8,991 nucleotides of DNA from Gorillibacterium sp. GTDB taxonomy: Bacteria; Bacillota; Bacilli; Paenibacillales; NBRC-103111. This document shows positions 1-6,128 of this stretch, one piece after another. Location: the NCBI GenBank assembly GCA_014380705.1, contig JACMJI010000247.1, forward strand, positions 1 to 8,991, given 5' to 3'. The position numbers and the translations under genes were made by a program. Positions within the stretch are counted from its first letter, which is position 1. Every line of letters starts with the position of its first letter. The notes beneath the pieces are model-generated. The model was not told the DNA's origin, made no database searches, and saw only the letters and a program-made list of their open reading frames with translations.

Positions 1-407
1 ACAAAAATCGGAAAACAACCCGCCATTGGATTAACATTGTTTTGTTGGAAAAGCTTCATGGTCTCTTCTTGTTGCTTCTGTGGCTCATCTTTGTACTTTT
101 CTTTAACCTTTGCAAGTTCTGGTTGCAGGGCTTGCATCGCTTTACTGCTTTTATACTGTTTTAGCGTAAGCGGCAGCACGACAAGGCGAACAATGATTGT
201 AACCACAAGAATTGAAAGACCGTAATTCCCACCAAAAATATTTGCAATAAAGTTGAGAAAATCGGAAAGTGGACCAACAAAAAACTTGTCCCAAATGCCA
301 TTCTCCGGATCAATGATCCTGATCGTGCCATCTTTGTTGGTCGTAGAACATCCTGCTAAGAACAGGACAAGACCCAGTGGCCATAACTTATAGAAACGTC
401 GCAACAA
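1..407 (-). CDS. yidC: YidC/Oxa1/SpoIIIJ membrane protein insertase, N-terminal part (cut by window edge)
   Basis: Reading leftward, the first 135 codons are visible; the C-terminal part lies outside the window. The family inserts and folds membrane proteins, alone or with SecYEG; in Bacillus the SpoIIIJ paralogue is also needed in sporulation. The start is TTG at 405-407, seven bases after GGGAGG (415-420). The protein opens with a lipoprotein signal: basic MLRRFYK, a hydrophobic stretch, then lipobox LAGC with Cys20 as the predicted lipidated residue. A membrane segment at about residues 62-82 contains Arg74 in IIVRLVVLPL, matching the conserved groove arginine of the family. A charged, Gln/Lys/Glu-rich cytoplasmic hairpin (about 85-122) follows, then NPMAGCFP (about 126-133), which begins the next conserved segment. 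TTG at 402-404 is an alternative start one codon later. It lies downstream of rnpA, the usual order. Whether this is SpoIIIJ or the YqjG-type paralogue is inferred from its position beside rnpA. Confidence 0.95.
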   Translation of the reverse strand, partial: MLRRFYKLWPLGLVLFLAGCSTTNKDGTIRIIDPENGIWDKFFVGPLSDFLNFIANIFGGNYGLSILVVTIIVRLVVLPLTLKQYKSSKAMQALQPELAKVKEKYKDEPQKQQEETMKLFQQNNVNPMAGCFPIF

Positions 408-451
408 AATATTTCCTCCCGATGCCATTCTTATACTCATGTACAAACCCA

Positions 452-480
452 AATATACCACAAGTCTTTAAACGGAACAA
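452..480 (-). promoter_or_regulatory. Candidate promoter for yidC (extended -10)
   Basis: On the minus strand there is TTGTTC (475-480), a 17-base spacer and TATATT (452-457) preceded by TGG, which makes an extended -10 (TGnTATATT). The -35 is weak (3 of 6). It lies in the 95-bp gap between rnpA and yidC and would give a leader of about 40 bases. yidC may also be read through from upstream genes. Confidence 0.35.
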
Positions 481-502
481 ATAAAGTAACAAGAATTACG
501 AA

Positions 503-859
503 TTAGTGTATGGGTCGTTTTTCTTTCAATAATGAAGCCTTTTTCAATACATGGAAAAGGCATTTCCTCATATCCTCATATTCCAAATCGACGACTGGCT
601 TACGAGCAATCACAACAAAATCAACATCCGGCAAGAAATCCTCTTGACTCAGTCTCACAATTTCCTTCATGGTTCTGCGAATACGATTGCGAACAACCGC
701 ATTCCCCAGCTTTTTACTAACCGATACCCCAAGTCGAAAAGGGCCCTGCTCTTTTCGTGGTAATACATATACAACAAATTGCAGGTTCGCCACAGACTTC
801 CCCCGTCGATAGACACGGTTGAAATCTTCTCTTTTGGCGAGGCGATGCTCTTTTTGCAC
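503..859 (-). CDS. rnpA: Ribonuclease P protein component
   Basis: This is the small basic protein subunit of RNase P. It binds the 5' leader of precursor tRNA and helps the catalytic RNA remove it. The chosen start is GTG at 857-859 because GGAGG (867-871 on the minus strand) lies eight bases upstream. That gives 118 residues, close to B. subtilis RnpA (about 116). The open frame extends to a TTG at 877, but that would place the ribosome binding site inside the gene. Visible family features are the N-terminal HRLAKREDFNRVYRRG (about 5-20), VANLQFVVYVL in the central strand, LGVSVSKKLGNAVVRNRIRR (about 43-62) carrying the conserved RNR helix that contacts RNA, and a C-terminal DFVVIARKP (about 80-88). 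The order rpmH-rnpA-yidC is the standard origin-proximal arrangement. The gap to rpmH is unusually long and contains a terminator, so rnpA may be expressed by read-through or from a promoter I could not identify. Confidence 0.96.
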   Translation of the reverse strand: MQKEHRLAKREDFNRVYRRGKSVANLQFVVYVLPRKEQGPFRLGVSVSKKLGNAVVRNRIRRTMKEIVRLSQEDFLPDVDFVVIARKPVVDLEYEDMRKCLFHVLKKASLLKEKRPIH

Positions 860-926
860 GGCTTTCTCCTCCAACAACCCTCAATGCTTTTTAACACTTT
901 GGATCTTACTATTCAAATGAAGCAAG

Positions 927-969
927 AAGAAACGGCTTCGCCGCCTTAAAAGGACGGTACCCGTTTCTT
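927..969 (-). repeat. Inverted repeat / RNA hairpin between rpmH and rnpA (hairpin B)
   Basis: A perfect 9-bp inverted repeat, AAGAAACGG (927-935) and CCGTTTCTT (961-969), encloses further pairing: CCG CCTT AA AAGG (A) CGG. Read on the minus strand it would form a long hairpin in the rpmH-rnpA transcript, about 70 bases before the rnpA start. No T-run follows on either strand, so it does not look like a simple terminator. An alternative small hairpin, CGG CTTCG CCG, competes with it. Its function is unknown. Confidence 0.6.
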
Positions 970-999
970 GGAAAAATATAAGTCAATTGGAGTCAAGGA

Positions 1000-1035
1000 T
1001 AAACGCTATCGGCGACCATTGGCGCCGTGCGTTTA
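1000..1035 (-). repeat. Inverted repeat / RNA hairpin between rpmH and rnpA (hairpin A)
   Basis: TAAACGC (1000-1006) pairs with GCGTTTA (1029-1035), and inside it CGGCG (1010-1014) pairs with CGCCG (1023-1027). The internal loop is TAT opposite T, and the apical loop has eight bases. This gives 12 base pairs without mismatch in the stems. It is not followed by a T-run on the minus strand; two copies of TTGACT (991-996 and 981-986) follow instead, but no well-spaced -10 accompanies them. Its role is unknown. Confidence 0.6.
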
Positions 1036-1088
1036 CCGATGCGGAATCAGAATAAACCTTACCTAATATTTATAAAATTCTGATAGAG

Positions 1089-1114
1089 AAAAAAAGACCA
1101 CGCAATGTGGTCTT
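1089..1114 (-). terminator. Rho-independent terminator just after rpmH
   Basis: On the minus strand the stem is AAGACCAC (1107-1114), the loop ATTGC (1102-1106) and the returning stem GTGGTCTT (1094-1101). The tract continues in T to 1089, giving about seven U residues (1089-1095) at the 3' end. It begins six bases beyond the rpmH stop codon. It would end or attenuate transcription between rpmH and rnpA, which suits a need for much more L34 than RnpA (inference). Confidence 0.8.
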
Positions 1115-1119
1115 ACGTT

Positions 1120-1254
1120 TTATGCAGACAGGCTCTTTCTACCTTTAAGACGACGGGCGATCAGAACTCTGCGGCCATTCTTCGTGCTCATCCGTTTGCG
1201 GAAACCGTGCACTTTCTTGCGTGTGCGCACATTCGGTTTGTAAGTAGGTCTCAT
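1120..1254 (-). CDS. rpmH: 50S ribosomal protein L34 (bL34)
   Basis: This is a 44-residue, highly basic protein of the large ribosomal subunit. The translation begins [20 protein letters not shown], continues through [20 protein letters not shown] and ends SLSA. This is the full-length L34 pattern (about 44 residues in Bacilli), and nearly every residue belongs to the family signature. The start is ATG at 1252-1254. A strong ribosome binding site, GGGAGGTG (1263-1270), lies eight bases upstream. A sigma-A promoter stands at 1303-1331 and a terminator begins six bases after the stop. Its divergent position from dnaA across the origin is the standard marker of oriC in Bacillota. Confidence 0.97.
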   Translation of the reverse strand: MRPTYKPNVRTRKKVHGFRKRMSTKNGRRVLIARRLKGRKSLSA

Positions 1255-1302
1255 CTATTTTGCACCTCCCTGAGGATTTCCATCCCAAAAATACCTTTTC
1301 CC

Positions 1303-1331
1303 ATTAAATCATTTTCTCATATAAAAGTCAA
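1303..1331 (-). promoter_or_regulatory. Sigma-A promoter of rpmH
   Basis: On the minus strand, TTGACT (1326-1331; 5 of 6) is followed after exactly 17 bases by TTTAAT (1303-1308; 5 of 6). Transcription would begin near 1296, leaving a leader of about 40 bases that carries the GGGAGGTG ribosome binding site. It is one of the two best promoter matches in the window and faces away from dnaA. Confidence 0.7.
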
Positions 1332-1465
1332 TGATTCATTAATCCAAGCTCTCCCTCATGCAATATACGTATGATTTCCAATTTATATTTTCCTCTGTTC
1401 ATTGAATAAAGTGTCTTATGTCACCCTTTGTTCATGAAACGGTTTAATTCAATCATTTGTTATTT

Positions 1466-1479
1466 ATCTGTGCACAGAT
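1466..1479. repeat. 14-bp perfect palindrome around GTGCAC
   Basis: ATCTGTGCACAGAT reads the same on both strands. A related 12-bp palindrome, ACTGTGCACAGT, lies at 1538-1549. Each contains CTGTGCACA on both strands, a 7-of-9 match to the DnaA box TTATNCACA, so they may be weak, face-to-face DnaA sites. They could also bind another dimeric regulator. Confidence 0.45.
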
Positions 1480-1519
1480 TATTCGGCATTTTCTTAACAA
1501 ATGTCGATTTAAGAACAAA

Positions 1520-1751
1520 CTATGCACAATATATAGTACTGTGCACAGTTTTTATGCACAACTTATGGATTTTGTGGATAAATGATAAAATTCGTTGAAA
1601 AAGCAGGGCTGTTTTGATATATTTATATTACTTTTTCGTTGTGGATAGCCTTTTATATAAACAAAGTTATTAACACCCTGTGGATAACTCTGTTAACAAT
1701 CTAAAATTATTCCTATAATTGTTATGCACAATTGTGTAACTATGTGGATAA
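1520..1751. other. oriC: oriC DnaA-box cluster upstream of dnaA
   Basis: Matches to the DnaA box TTATNCACA follow. Perfect boxes: 1552-1560 (+, TTATGCACA), 1573-1581 (-, TTATCCACA), 1679-1687 (-), 1722-1730 (+) and 1743-1751 (-). One mismatch: 1520-1528 (+, CTATGCACA) and 1640-1648 (-, CTATCCACA). The palindrome at 1538-1549 adds a weaker pair. The DNA between the boxes is very AT-rich (for example 1620-1670 and 1700-1720). The cluster lies between divergent rpmH and dnaA and surrounds the dnaA promoter, so it should serve both initiator assembly and DnaA autoregulation. It corresponds to the incA/incB half of the bipartite B. subtilis origin (inference from position). Confidence 0.92.
1595..1623 (+). 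promoter_or_regulatory. Sigma-A promoter of dnaA
   Basis: TTGAAA (1595-1600; 5 of 6), a 17-base spacer, then TATATT (1618-1623; 5 of 6), preceded by TGA, which makes an extended -10. The start of transcription would be near 1630, giving a leader of about 370 bases. Perfect DnaA boxes lie just upstream (1552-1560, 1573-1581) and a one-mismatch box just downstream (1640-1648). DnaA bound there would be placed to repress its own gene, as known for other bacteria. Confidence 0.65.
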
Positions 1752-1759
1752 TATCGGAT

Positions 1760-1802
1760 AAACGGCTCTAAGTCCCCCTCATCAGTCGGACAAGGGCCGT
1801 TT
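1760..1802 (+). repeat. Hairpin in the dnaA leader
   Basis: AAACGGC (1760-1766) pairs perfectly with GCCGTTT (1796-1802), and inside it GTCC (1772-1775) pairs with GGAC (1788-1791) around a 12-base loop. It begins eight bases after the last DnaA box and ends 200 bases before the dnaA start. The bases after it (GCGTCGTTATTTTC) are only partly T-rich, so a terminator or attenuator role is possible but not evident. Confidence 0.55.
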
Positions 1803-2002
1803 GCGTCGTTATTTTCGTACCTATCTCGAATCTTGTCGATTAAAATGCAGCGTGTGTCTGTCCATTGATGTGGATTAGCTTATTTTTGAAATTTACTTGC
1901 TTACATTGGGATGCTCAGCTTAAATGGGTACCCTGTCTGTAGATGATCCGTCTCTTCCCTATTGGACGGTGAAGCCGTTAGTCTTGAAGGAGTGAACCTG
2001 TT

Positions 2003-3367
2003 GTGGATACCCACGTGAATGATCTTTGGCAGCAGGTACTGTCAAACATCCAGACCAAACTTAGTAAGCCCAGCTTCGATACATGGCTTAAAGCAACGAA
2101 AGCCAGCGTATTTAATGAGCGTCTACTTGTCATCTGTGCCCCTAATAATTTTGCCCGCGAATGGCTGGAGTCCCGTTATGCCAAAATGATCGCTTCTTGT
2201 GTCATGGATACCTTTGGCAAACACGTTGACGTTCAATTTGTGCTGGAAGAAGAAGCCCCATCCTTGTCAACCAGCCCCGTCGTGCTTCTACCCCCTTCCC
2301 CTAAACAACCCGCCCAACAGGAAGAAATATTCGCCAGCATGCTTAATTCGCGCTATACCTTTGATTCCTTTGTCATCGGTTCCGGCAATCGATTTGCCCA
2401 TGCTGCGTCATTAGCTGTTGCGGAGGCACCTGCGAAAGCGTACAACCCGCTTTTTCTATATGGTGGGGTTGGGCTGGGCAAAACCCATCTTATGCATGCA
2501 ATCGGGCATTTTGTACTTCAACATAATCCCGCAGCTAAGGTGCTTTACATCTCCTCTGAGAAATTTACGAATGAATTTATTAATGCCATTCGGGATAATC
2601 GAGGCGAAAGCTTTCGTAATAAATATCGGAATATCGATGTTCTCCTCATTGATGATATTCAGTTTCTTGCGGGCAAAGAGCAAACACAAGAGGAATTCTT
2701 CCATACCTTTAATGCTCTTCACGAGGAACGTAAACAAATTATTATCTCGAGTGATCGCCAGCCAAAGGAAATCCCCACGCTTGAGGAACGACTTCGTTCC
2801 CGTTTTGAGTGGGGCCTGATCACGGATATTCAGCCACCGGACCTGGAAACACGAATTGCTATCTTACGCAAAAAAGCCAAATCGGAGAATTTGGAGATTC
2901 CAAATGATGCAATGGTCTATATCGCCAGTCAAATCGACACCAACATTCGTGAGCTAGAAGGTGCTCTTATTCGTGTTGTTGCCTTCTCATCTCTCATCAA
3001 TGAAGACATTTCTGTTCCGCTAGCCGCCGATGCTCTTAAAGATATTATTCCCCATAGCCGCCCAAGAGTTATTTCCATTCATGATATTCAACAGAGGGTT
3101 GGAGAATTCTATGGCATGCGTATGGAGGATTTTAAGGCAAGAAAACGAACCAAGGCGGTTGCTTTCCCCCGTCAAGTCGCGATGTATTTGTCTCGGGAGC
3201 TAACTGATTACTCACTTCCTAAGATTGGTGAAGCATTTGGTGGCCGTGACCATACCACCGTTATTCATGCCCATGAGAAGATTTCAAGCCTGCTTAAATC
3301 AGATCAGGAACTGAGTCGAATTATCCACAATATCACCGATAAAATTAAACAAATGGGTGCAAATTAG
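2003..3367 (+). CDS. dnaA: Chromosomal replication initiator protein DnaA
   Basis: This 454-residue AAA+ ATPase binds DnaA boxes at oriC, forms a filament, opens the duplex and loads helicase. The start is GTG at 2003, ten bases after AAGGAG (1987-1992). Domain I (about 1-80) has the typical [22 protein letters not shown]. Domain II (about 82-110) is short and rich in Pro and Ser. Domain III begins near residue 113 ([20 protein letters not shown]) and carries Walker A GGVGLGKT (154-161), Walker B LLIDDIQ (about 214-220), sensor I IISSDRQP (about 247-254), the arginine-finger segment RLRSRF (263-268) and sensor [11 protein letters not shown] (about 314-322). Domain IV contains the DNA-binding signature GGRDHTTV (413-420). 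All key residues are present and the length is normal for Bacilli. Its promoter sits among DnaA boxes, so autoregulation is likely. It is flanked on both sides by origin elements. Confidence 0.99.
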   Translation: MDTHVNDLWQQVLSNIQTKLSKPSFDTWLKATKASVFNERLLVICAPNNFAREWLESRYAKMIASCVMDTFGKHVDVQFVLEEEAPSLSTSPVVLLPPSPKQPAQQEEIFASMLNSRYTFDSFVIGSGNRFAHAASLAVAEAPAKAYNPLFLYGGVGLGKTHLMHAIGHFVLQHNPAAKVLYISSEKFTNEFINAIRDNRGESFRNKYRNIDVLLIDDIQFLAGKEQTQEEFFHTFNALHEERKQIIISSDRQPKEIPTLEERLRSRFEWGLITDIQPPDLETRIAILRKKAKSENLEIPNDAMVYIASQIDTNIRELEGALIRVVAFSSLINEDISVPLAADALKDIIPHSRPRVISIHDIQQRVGEFYGMRMEDFKARKRTKAVAFPRQVAMYLSRELTDYSLPKIGEAFGGRDHTTVIHAHEKISSLLKSDQELSRIIHNITDKIKQMGAN

Positions 3368-3601
3368 AATGTCGATAAGAGTTGAGCTATGCACAAACTA
3401 TTCACATGTGAATAACCTTGCGCTGATTGGCTTTCATACACATATCCACATATTCAGGGCCCCTACTACTATTACTATAAATATAAAGACTTATAATATT
3501 GAGTTTTAGTAATAAAAATGCAGGAATAACCCGTACAGTTTTAAAGGCACATTTATAACTATGCCTACGGTTACGAATTGAGAACTCCGGGGGTTGAGGA
3601 A
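3368..3601. other. oriC: dnaA-dnaN intergenic region with the origin unwinding site
   Basis: The region holds a second group of DnaA boxes followed by a melting region. Boxes: 3387-3395 (+, CTATGCACA, one mismatch), 3398-3406 (+, CTATTCACA, one mismatch), 3407-3415 (-, TTATTCACA, perfect), 3434-3442 (+, TCATACACA, one mismatch) and 3442-3450 (+, ATATCCACA, one mismatch). The second and third boxes abut face to face and make the palindrome TATTCACATGTGAATA (3399-3414). The last two boxes run head to tail toward a GC block, a row of DnaA-trios and an AT-rich stretch. This matches the incC/unwinding half of the B. subtilis origin. TATAAT at 3492-3497 lacks a good -35, so a dnaN promoter here is unproven. 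From about 3521 to 3601 I see only the dnaN leader. Confidence 0.9.
3457..3520 (+). other. Basal unwinding element: GC block, DnaA-trios and AT-rich DUE
   Basis: GGGCCCC (3457-3463) is followed by CTA CTA CTA TTA CTA (3463-3477), five consecutive trinucleotides whose complement reads 3'-GAT/AAT-5'. That is the DnaA-trio pattern described in B. subtilis, to which DnaA binds on single strands to start melting. From 3478 to about 3520 the DNA is almost all A and T (TAAATATAAAGACTTATAATATT and on), suited to unwinding. Twelve bases separate the last DnaA box (ends 3450) from the first trio. Confidence 0.85.
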
Positions 3602-4744
3602 TTGAAATTAACTATTTCCAAAGATCGTTTAAATGAGTCCATTAGCCATGTTTCCAAAGCAATCTCAAGTCGTCCAACGGTTCCCATCTTAAGTGGTATC
3701 AAGATTGATGTGTTTGAGTCAGGTATTACCCTTACGGCAAGTGACACAGATATTTCAATTCAAGCTTTTATTCCGGCTGAGGAAGATGGAATAGAAGTTA
3801 TCCGGATCTATGAGAAAGGCAGTATTGTTTTGCCTTCCAAGTTTTTTAGTGAGATTATGAGAAAGATGCCTTCGCAAGAAATTGAAATTGAGGTTAGGCC
3901 CCCCTTTCATGCAACGATTCGTTCTGGAGCCTCGGAGATTCAACTGATGGGACTTGACCCTGAAGAGTACCCGCAGCTCCCGCAAATCGAAGAGAAGAAA
4001 ATGATAACCATTGCTAGTGAACTGCTCAAAACGATGATACGCCAAACATCCTTTGCCGTATCCACTAGTGAGTCCACACCGATATTGACCGGAGTTCTTT
4101 GGAACTTAAATAATGACGGCTTAAAGTTTCTATCCTGTGACCGACATCGATTAGCACAACGTGAAACACCACTCATGACGGAAGAGACACAGCATTTCTA
4201 CAACATTGTCATCTCTGGTAAAACTCTTAATGAGCTGAACAAGATTCTTCCCGACCAGAATGTGATGACGGATATCGTTGTATCCGACAATCAAATGCTA
4301 TTTCGTATGAATAACTTGCTTTTCTTTTCGAGGATATTAGAGGGTACCTATCCAGACACATCGAAGTTAATACCACATAATTTTAAAACGGAGCTCGTTG
4401 TAAGTGGCAAACTTCTAACGGATGCCATTGATCGCGCATACCTCTTATCACGAGAAGAAAAAACCAATATCGTCAAAATGGTTATGAACGACAATCAATC
4501 CATTGAAATTTCCTCTAGCTCCAGTGAATTGGGTCGTGTAACTGAAACCATTCCTGTGGATAAGCTGACGGGTGATCTTCTAAGGATTTCATTCAATTCT
4601 AAATACATGCTGGAAGCGCTGCGCGTCATTGATAGTGAATCAATCCGTCTTGGTTTTACAGGTGCGATGAGTCCGATTATTATTGAACCGTTAGGGGAAA
4701 CTAAATTGCTTCAACTCATCCTCCCTTACCGAACAATAAATTGA
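3602..4744 (+). CDS. dnaN: DNA polymerase III beta subunit (sliding clamp)
   Basis: The protein forms a dimeric ring around DNA that tethers the replicative polymerase and recruits mismatch-repair and other proteins. The open frame reaches back to a TTG at 3578, but family alignment places the start at the in-frame TTG at 3602-3604 (MKLTISKDRLNESISHVSKA), giving 380 residues against about 378 in B. subtilis. G-rich sequence at 3589-3593 and GAGG at 3596-3599 lie just before it; the ribosome binding site is poor and TTG is a weak start, so translation may be kept low. Three clamp domains are recognisable: TVPILSGIKI near residue 26, the second with IRQTSFAVSTSE and TPILTGVLW, then CDRHRLAQRE near residue 188, and LFFSRILEGTYPDTSKLIP leading into the third, which ends FTGAMSPIIIEP...LILPYRTIN. 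Nothing is missing. rlbA follows after eight bases. Confidence 0.97.
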   Translation: MKLTISKDRLNESISHVSKAISSRPTVPILSGIKIDVFESGITLTASDTDISIQAFIPAEEDGIEVIRIYEKGSIVLPSKFFSEIMRKMPSQEIEIEVRPPFHATIRSGASEIQLMGLDPEEYPQLPQIEEKKMITIASELLKTMIRQTSFAVSTSESTPILTGVLWNLNNDGLKFLSCDRHRLAQRETPLMTEETQHFYNIVISGKTLNELNKILPDQNVMTDIVVSDNQMLFRMNNLLFFSRILEGTYPDTSKLIPHNFKTELVVSGKLLTDAIDRAYLLSREEKTNIVKMVMNDNQSIEISSSSSELGRVTETIPVDKLTGDLLRISFNSKYMLEALRVIDSESIRLGFTGAMSPIIIEPLGETKLLQLILPYRTIN

Positions 4745-4752
4745 GGTGGCCT

Positions 4753-4977
4753 ATGAAAAAAATTTCAATTCAAACCGACTATATAACGCTTGGGCAATTC
4801 CTAAAGCTGACGGATTGTATTTCTACGGGTGGGCAGGCCAAAAGCTTTTTACAGGAAACAAGAATACTTATCAATGATGAACCTGATAACCGTAGAGGTC
4901 GTAAGCTCGTGGATGGGGATCAGGTTCTGATTGAAGGATATGAACCATTTCAAGTGGTGAGGAAATCATGTTTCTAA
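4753..4977 (+). CDS. rlbA: S4-domain RNA-binding protein RlbA (YaaA)
   Basis: This 74-residue protein consists almost entirely of an S4 RNA-binding domain. The sequence ITLGQFLKLTDCISTGGQAK (11-30) and the block ILINDEPDNRRGRKL (about 38-52), ending FQVV, match B. subtilis YaaA closely (71 residues there). It is proposed to take part in ribosome or RNA metabolism; its exact role is unsettled. The frame is open back to 4741, overlapping the dnaN stop, but ATG at 4753, six bases after GAGG (4743-4746), fits both the ribosome binding site and the family. It starts eight bases after dnaN and overlaps recF by ten bases, so it is probably translationally coupled with recF. Confidence 0.93.
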   Translation: MKKISIQTDYITLGQFLKLTDCISTGGQAKSFLQETRILINDEPDNRRGRKLVDGDQVLIEGYEPFQVVRKSCF

Positions 4978-6083
4978 AAAAATTGGTACTTAGGCAGTAT
5001 CGAAACTACGAAGAGTTTGAGCTGAATGTTAGTCATCAGGTCAATTTGTTCGTTGGGGAGAATGCCCAAGGAAAAACCAATTTACTTGAAGCCATCTATG
5101 TTCTTGCCTTGACCAAATCACATCGGACACATCAGGATCGCGAGTTGATTGGGTGGAACAAGGAACAGGCTATGCTGTACGGGGAAGTGGAGAAGAAGTA
5201 CGGGCTAATGAAGCTCTCCTTGTCCATAACTAAGCAAGGAAAGAAAGCGAAGATCAATGGACTTGAACAGCGACGATTAAGTGAATTTATCGGGTCTTTT
5301 AACGTTGTTATGTTTGCACCCGAGGATCTTGAGATTGTCAAAGGGACTCCGGGAATAAGACGTCGCTTTCTTGATATGGAGATTGGGCAGGTTCAGCCCT
5401 CCTATCTTTATGATTCAATGCAGTACCAGAAGGTACTCGCTCAACGCAATAATTTTTTGAAGCAAGTCGACTTAAAGCGAGGACATGATGAATCCCTCCT
5501 CACGATCTGGGACGAACAACTTGCTGAGTACGGTACTAAAATTATGAAAAAACGTCAAAGCTTTATAGAGAAGCTGCAGAAGTGGGCTGAACAGATTCAT
5601 TCGGGTATAACGGGGGGACAAGAAGTGCTGTGTATTACTTACCGGCCTTCTTTTGCTCTTTCTAGGGAAGCTTTGCTAGATGAAACTATTTCTTTCGCTG
5701 ACTTTATGGTACAGTTAAAGCAGGTAAGAAATCAGGAATTAAGAAGGGGTACGACCCTAATAGGCCCGCATCGAGACGACATGGTCTTTTCTATAAATGG
5801 CAAGGAAGCACATATATATGGATCTCAGGGTCAGCAACGTACGACAGCCCTTTCTCTTAAGCTTGCTGAGCTTGAATTGATCCATGATGAGGTCGGAGAG
5901 TATCCGATCTTGCTTCTTGACGATGTTCTGTCTGAGTTGGATCAAAGCCGGCAAACCCACTTAATTGAAACCTTTCAGGATAAGGTTCAAACCTTCATCA
6001 CAACTACGGGTACAGAAAGTATTGATCTCTCCAAATTGCGGGATGCCGCTGTCTTTCATGTTAGAAAGGGCGGTTTCTTCTGA
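4968..6083 (+). CDS. recF: DNA replication and repair protein RecF
   Basis: This 371-residue SMC/ABC-type ATPase acts with RecO and RecR to load RecA at single-strand gaps. The start is ATG at 4968, with GAGG (4959-4962) five bases upstream and inside the end of rlbA. Visible motifs are N-terminal LKKLVLRQYRNYEEFEL, Walker A GENAQGKT (30-37), KSHRTHQDRELI (about 50-61), VMFAPEDLEIVKGTPGIRRRFLD (about 114-136), GPHRDD (about 266-271), the ABC signature GSQGQQRT (285-292) and Walker B with the D-loop, LLLDDVLSELD (about 315-325). Length and motifs are normal for the family. It is part of the dnaN-rlbA-recF run; remB follows 45 bases later. Confidence 0.98.
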   Translation: MFLKKLVLRQYRNYEEFELNVSHQVNLFVGENAQGKTNLLEAIYVLALTKSHRTHQDRELIGWNKEQAMLYGEVEKKYGLMKLSLSITKQGKKAKINGLEQRRLSEFIGSFNVVMFAPEDLEIVKGTPGIRRRFLDMEIGQVQPSYLYDSMQYQKVLAQRNNFLKQVDLKRGHDESLLTIWDEQLAEYGTKIMKKRQSFIEKLQKWAEQIHSGITGGQEVLCITYRPSFALSREALLDETISFADFMVQLKQVRNQELRRGTTLIGPHRDDMVFSINGKEAHIYGSQGQQRTTALSLKLAELELIHDEVGEYPILLLDDVLSELDQSRQTHLIETFQDKVQTFITTTGTESIDLSKLRDAAVFHVRKGGFF

Positions 6084-6128
6084 TGCTCGGCGTGTCAATC
6101 ATTGCTTTCGAGCCAAGGGGGCATGAAC

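Larger units (their letters stand above)
1255..2002. other. rpmH-dnaA intergenic region (upstream half of oriC)
   Basis: No gene is seen in these 748 bases. In order they hold the rpmH ribosome binding site and promoter (to 1331), a largely AT-rich stretch with no clear signal apart from a loose ATTGAATAAA/TTTAATTCAAT repeat (1402-1453), a GTGCAC palindrome (1466-1479), the DnaA-box cluster (1520-1751) with the dnaA promoter inside it, a leader hairpin (1760-1802), and about 200 bases of further leader up to the dnaA start. The last part has only small repeats: GGGTACCC at 1926-1933, and CCGTC/GACGG at 1948-1969. The divergent flanking genes, box cluster and AT-richness support an origin. Confidence 0.85.

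Noticed and set aside
981..996. Two TTGACT copies as an rnpA promoter
   Set aside because: The hexamers 16-18 bases downstream on the minus strand (TTCCAA, CGGGTA) do not resemble a -10.
1105..1374. Forward 89-codon open frame across rpmH
   Set aside because: It is antisense to rpmH, which matches L34 over its full length, and it lacks a recognisable product or ribosome binding site.
1714..1719. Perfect TATAAT as a dnaA promoter
   Set aside because: No acceptable -35 lies 16-18 bases upstream; the nearest, TTAACA, is only 14 away. The pair at 1595-1623 is much better.
3492..3497. Perfect TATAAT as a dnaN promoter
   Set aside because: No reasonable -35 is present, and it sits in the AT-rich unwinding region where such hexamers arise by chance. 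It remains possible but unsupported.
4968..4977. rlbA-recF overlap as a possible sequencing error
   Set aside because: Both proteins match their families to the ends, and a short overlap with an internal ribosome binding site is a normal operon arrangement.
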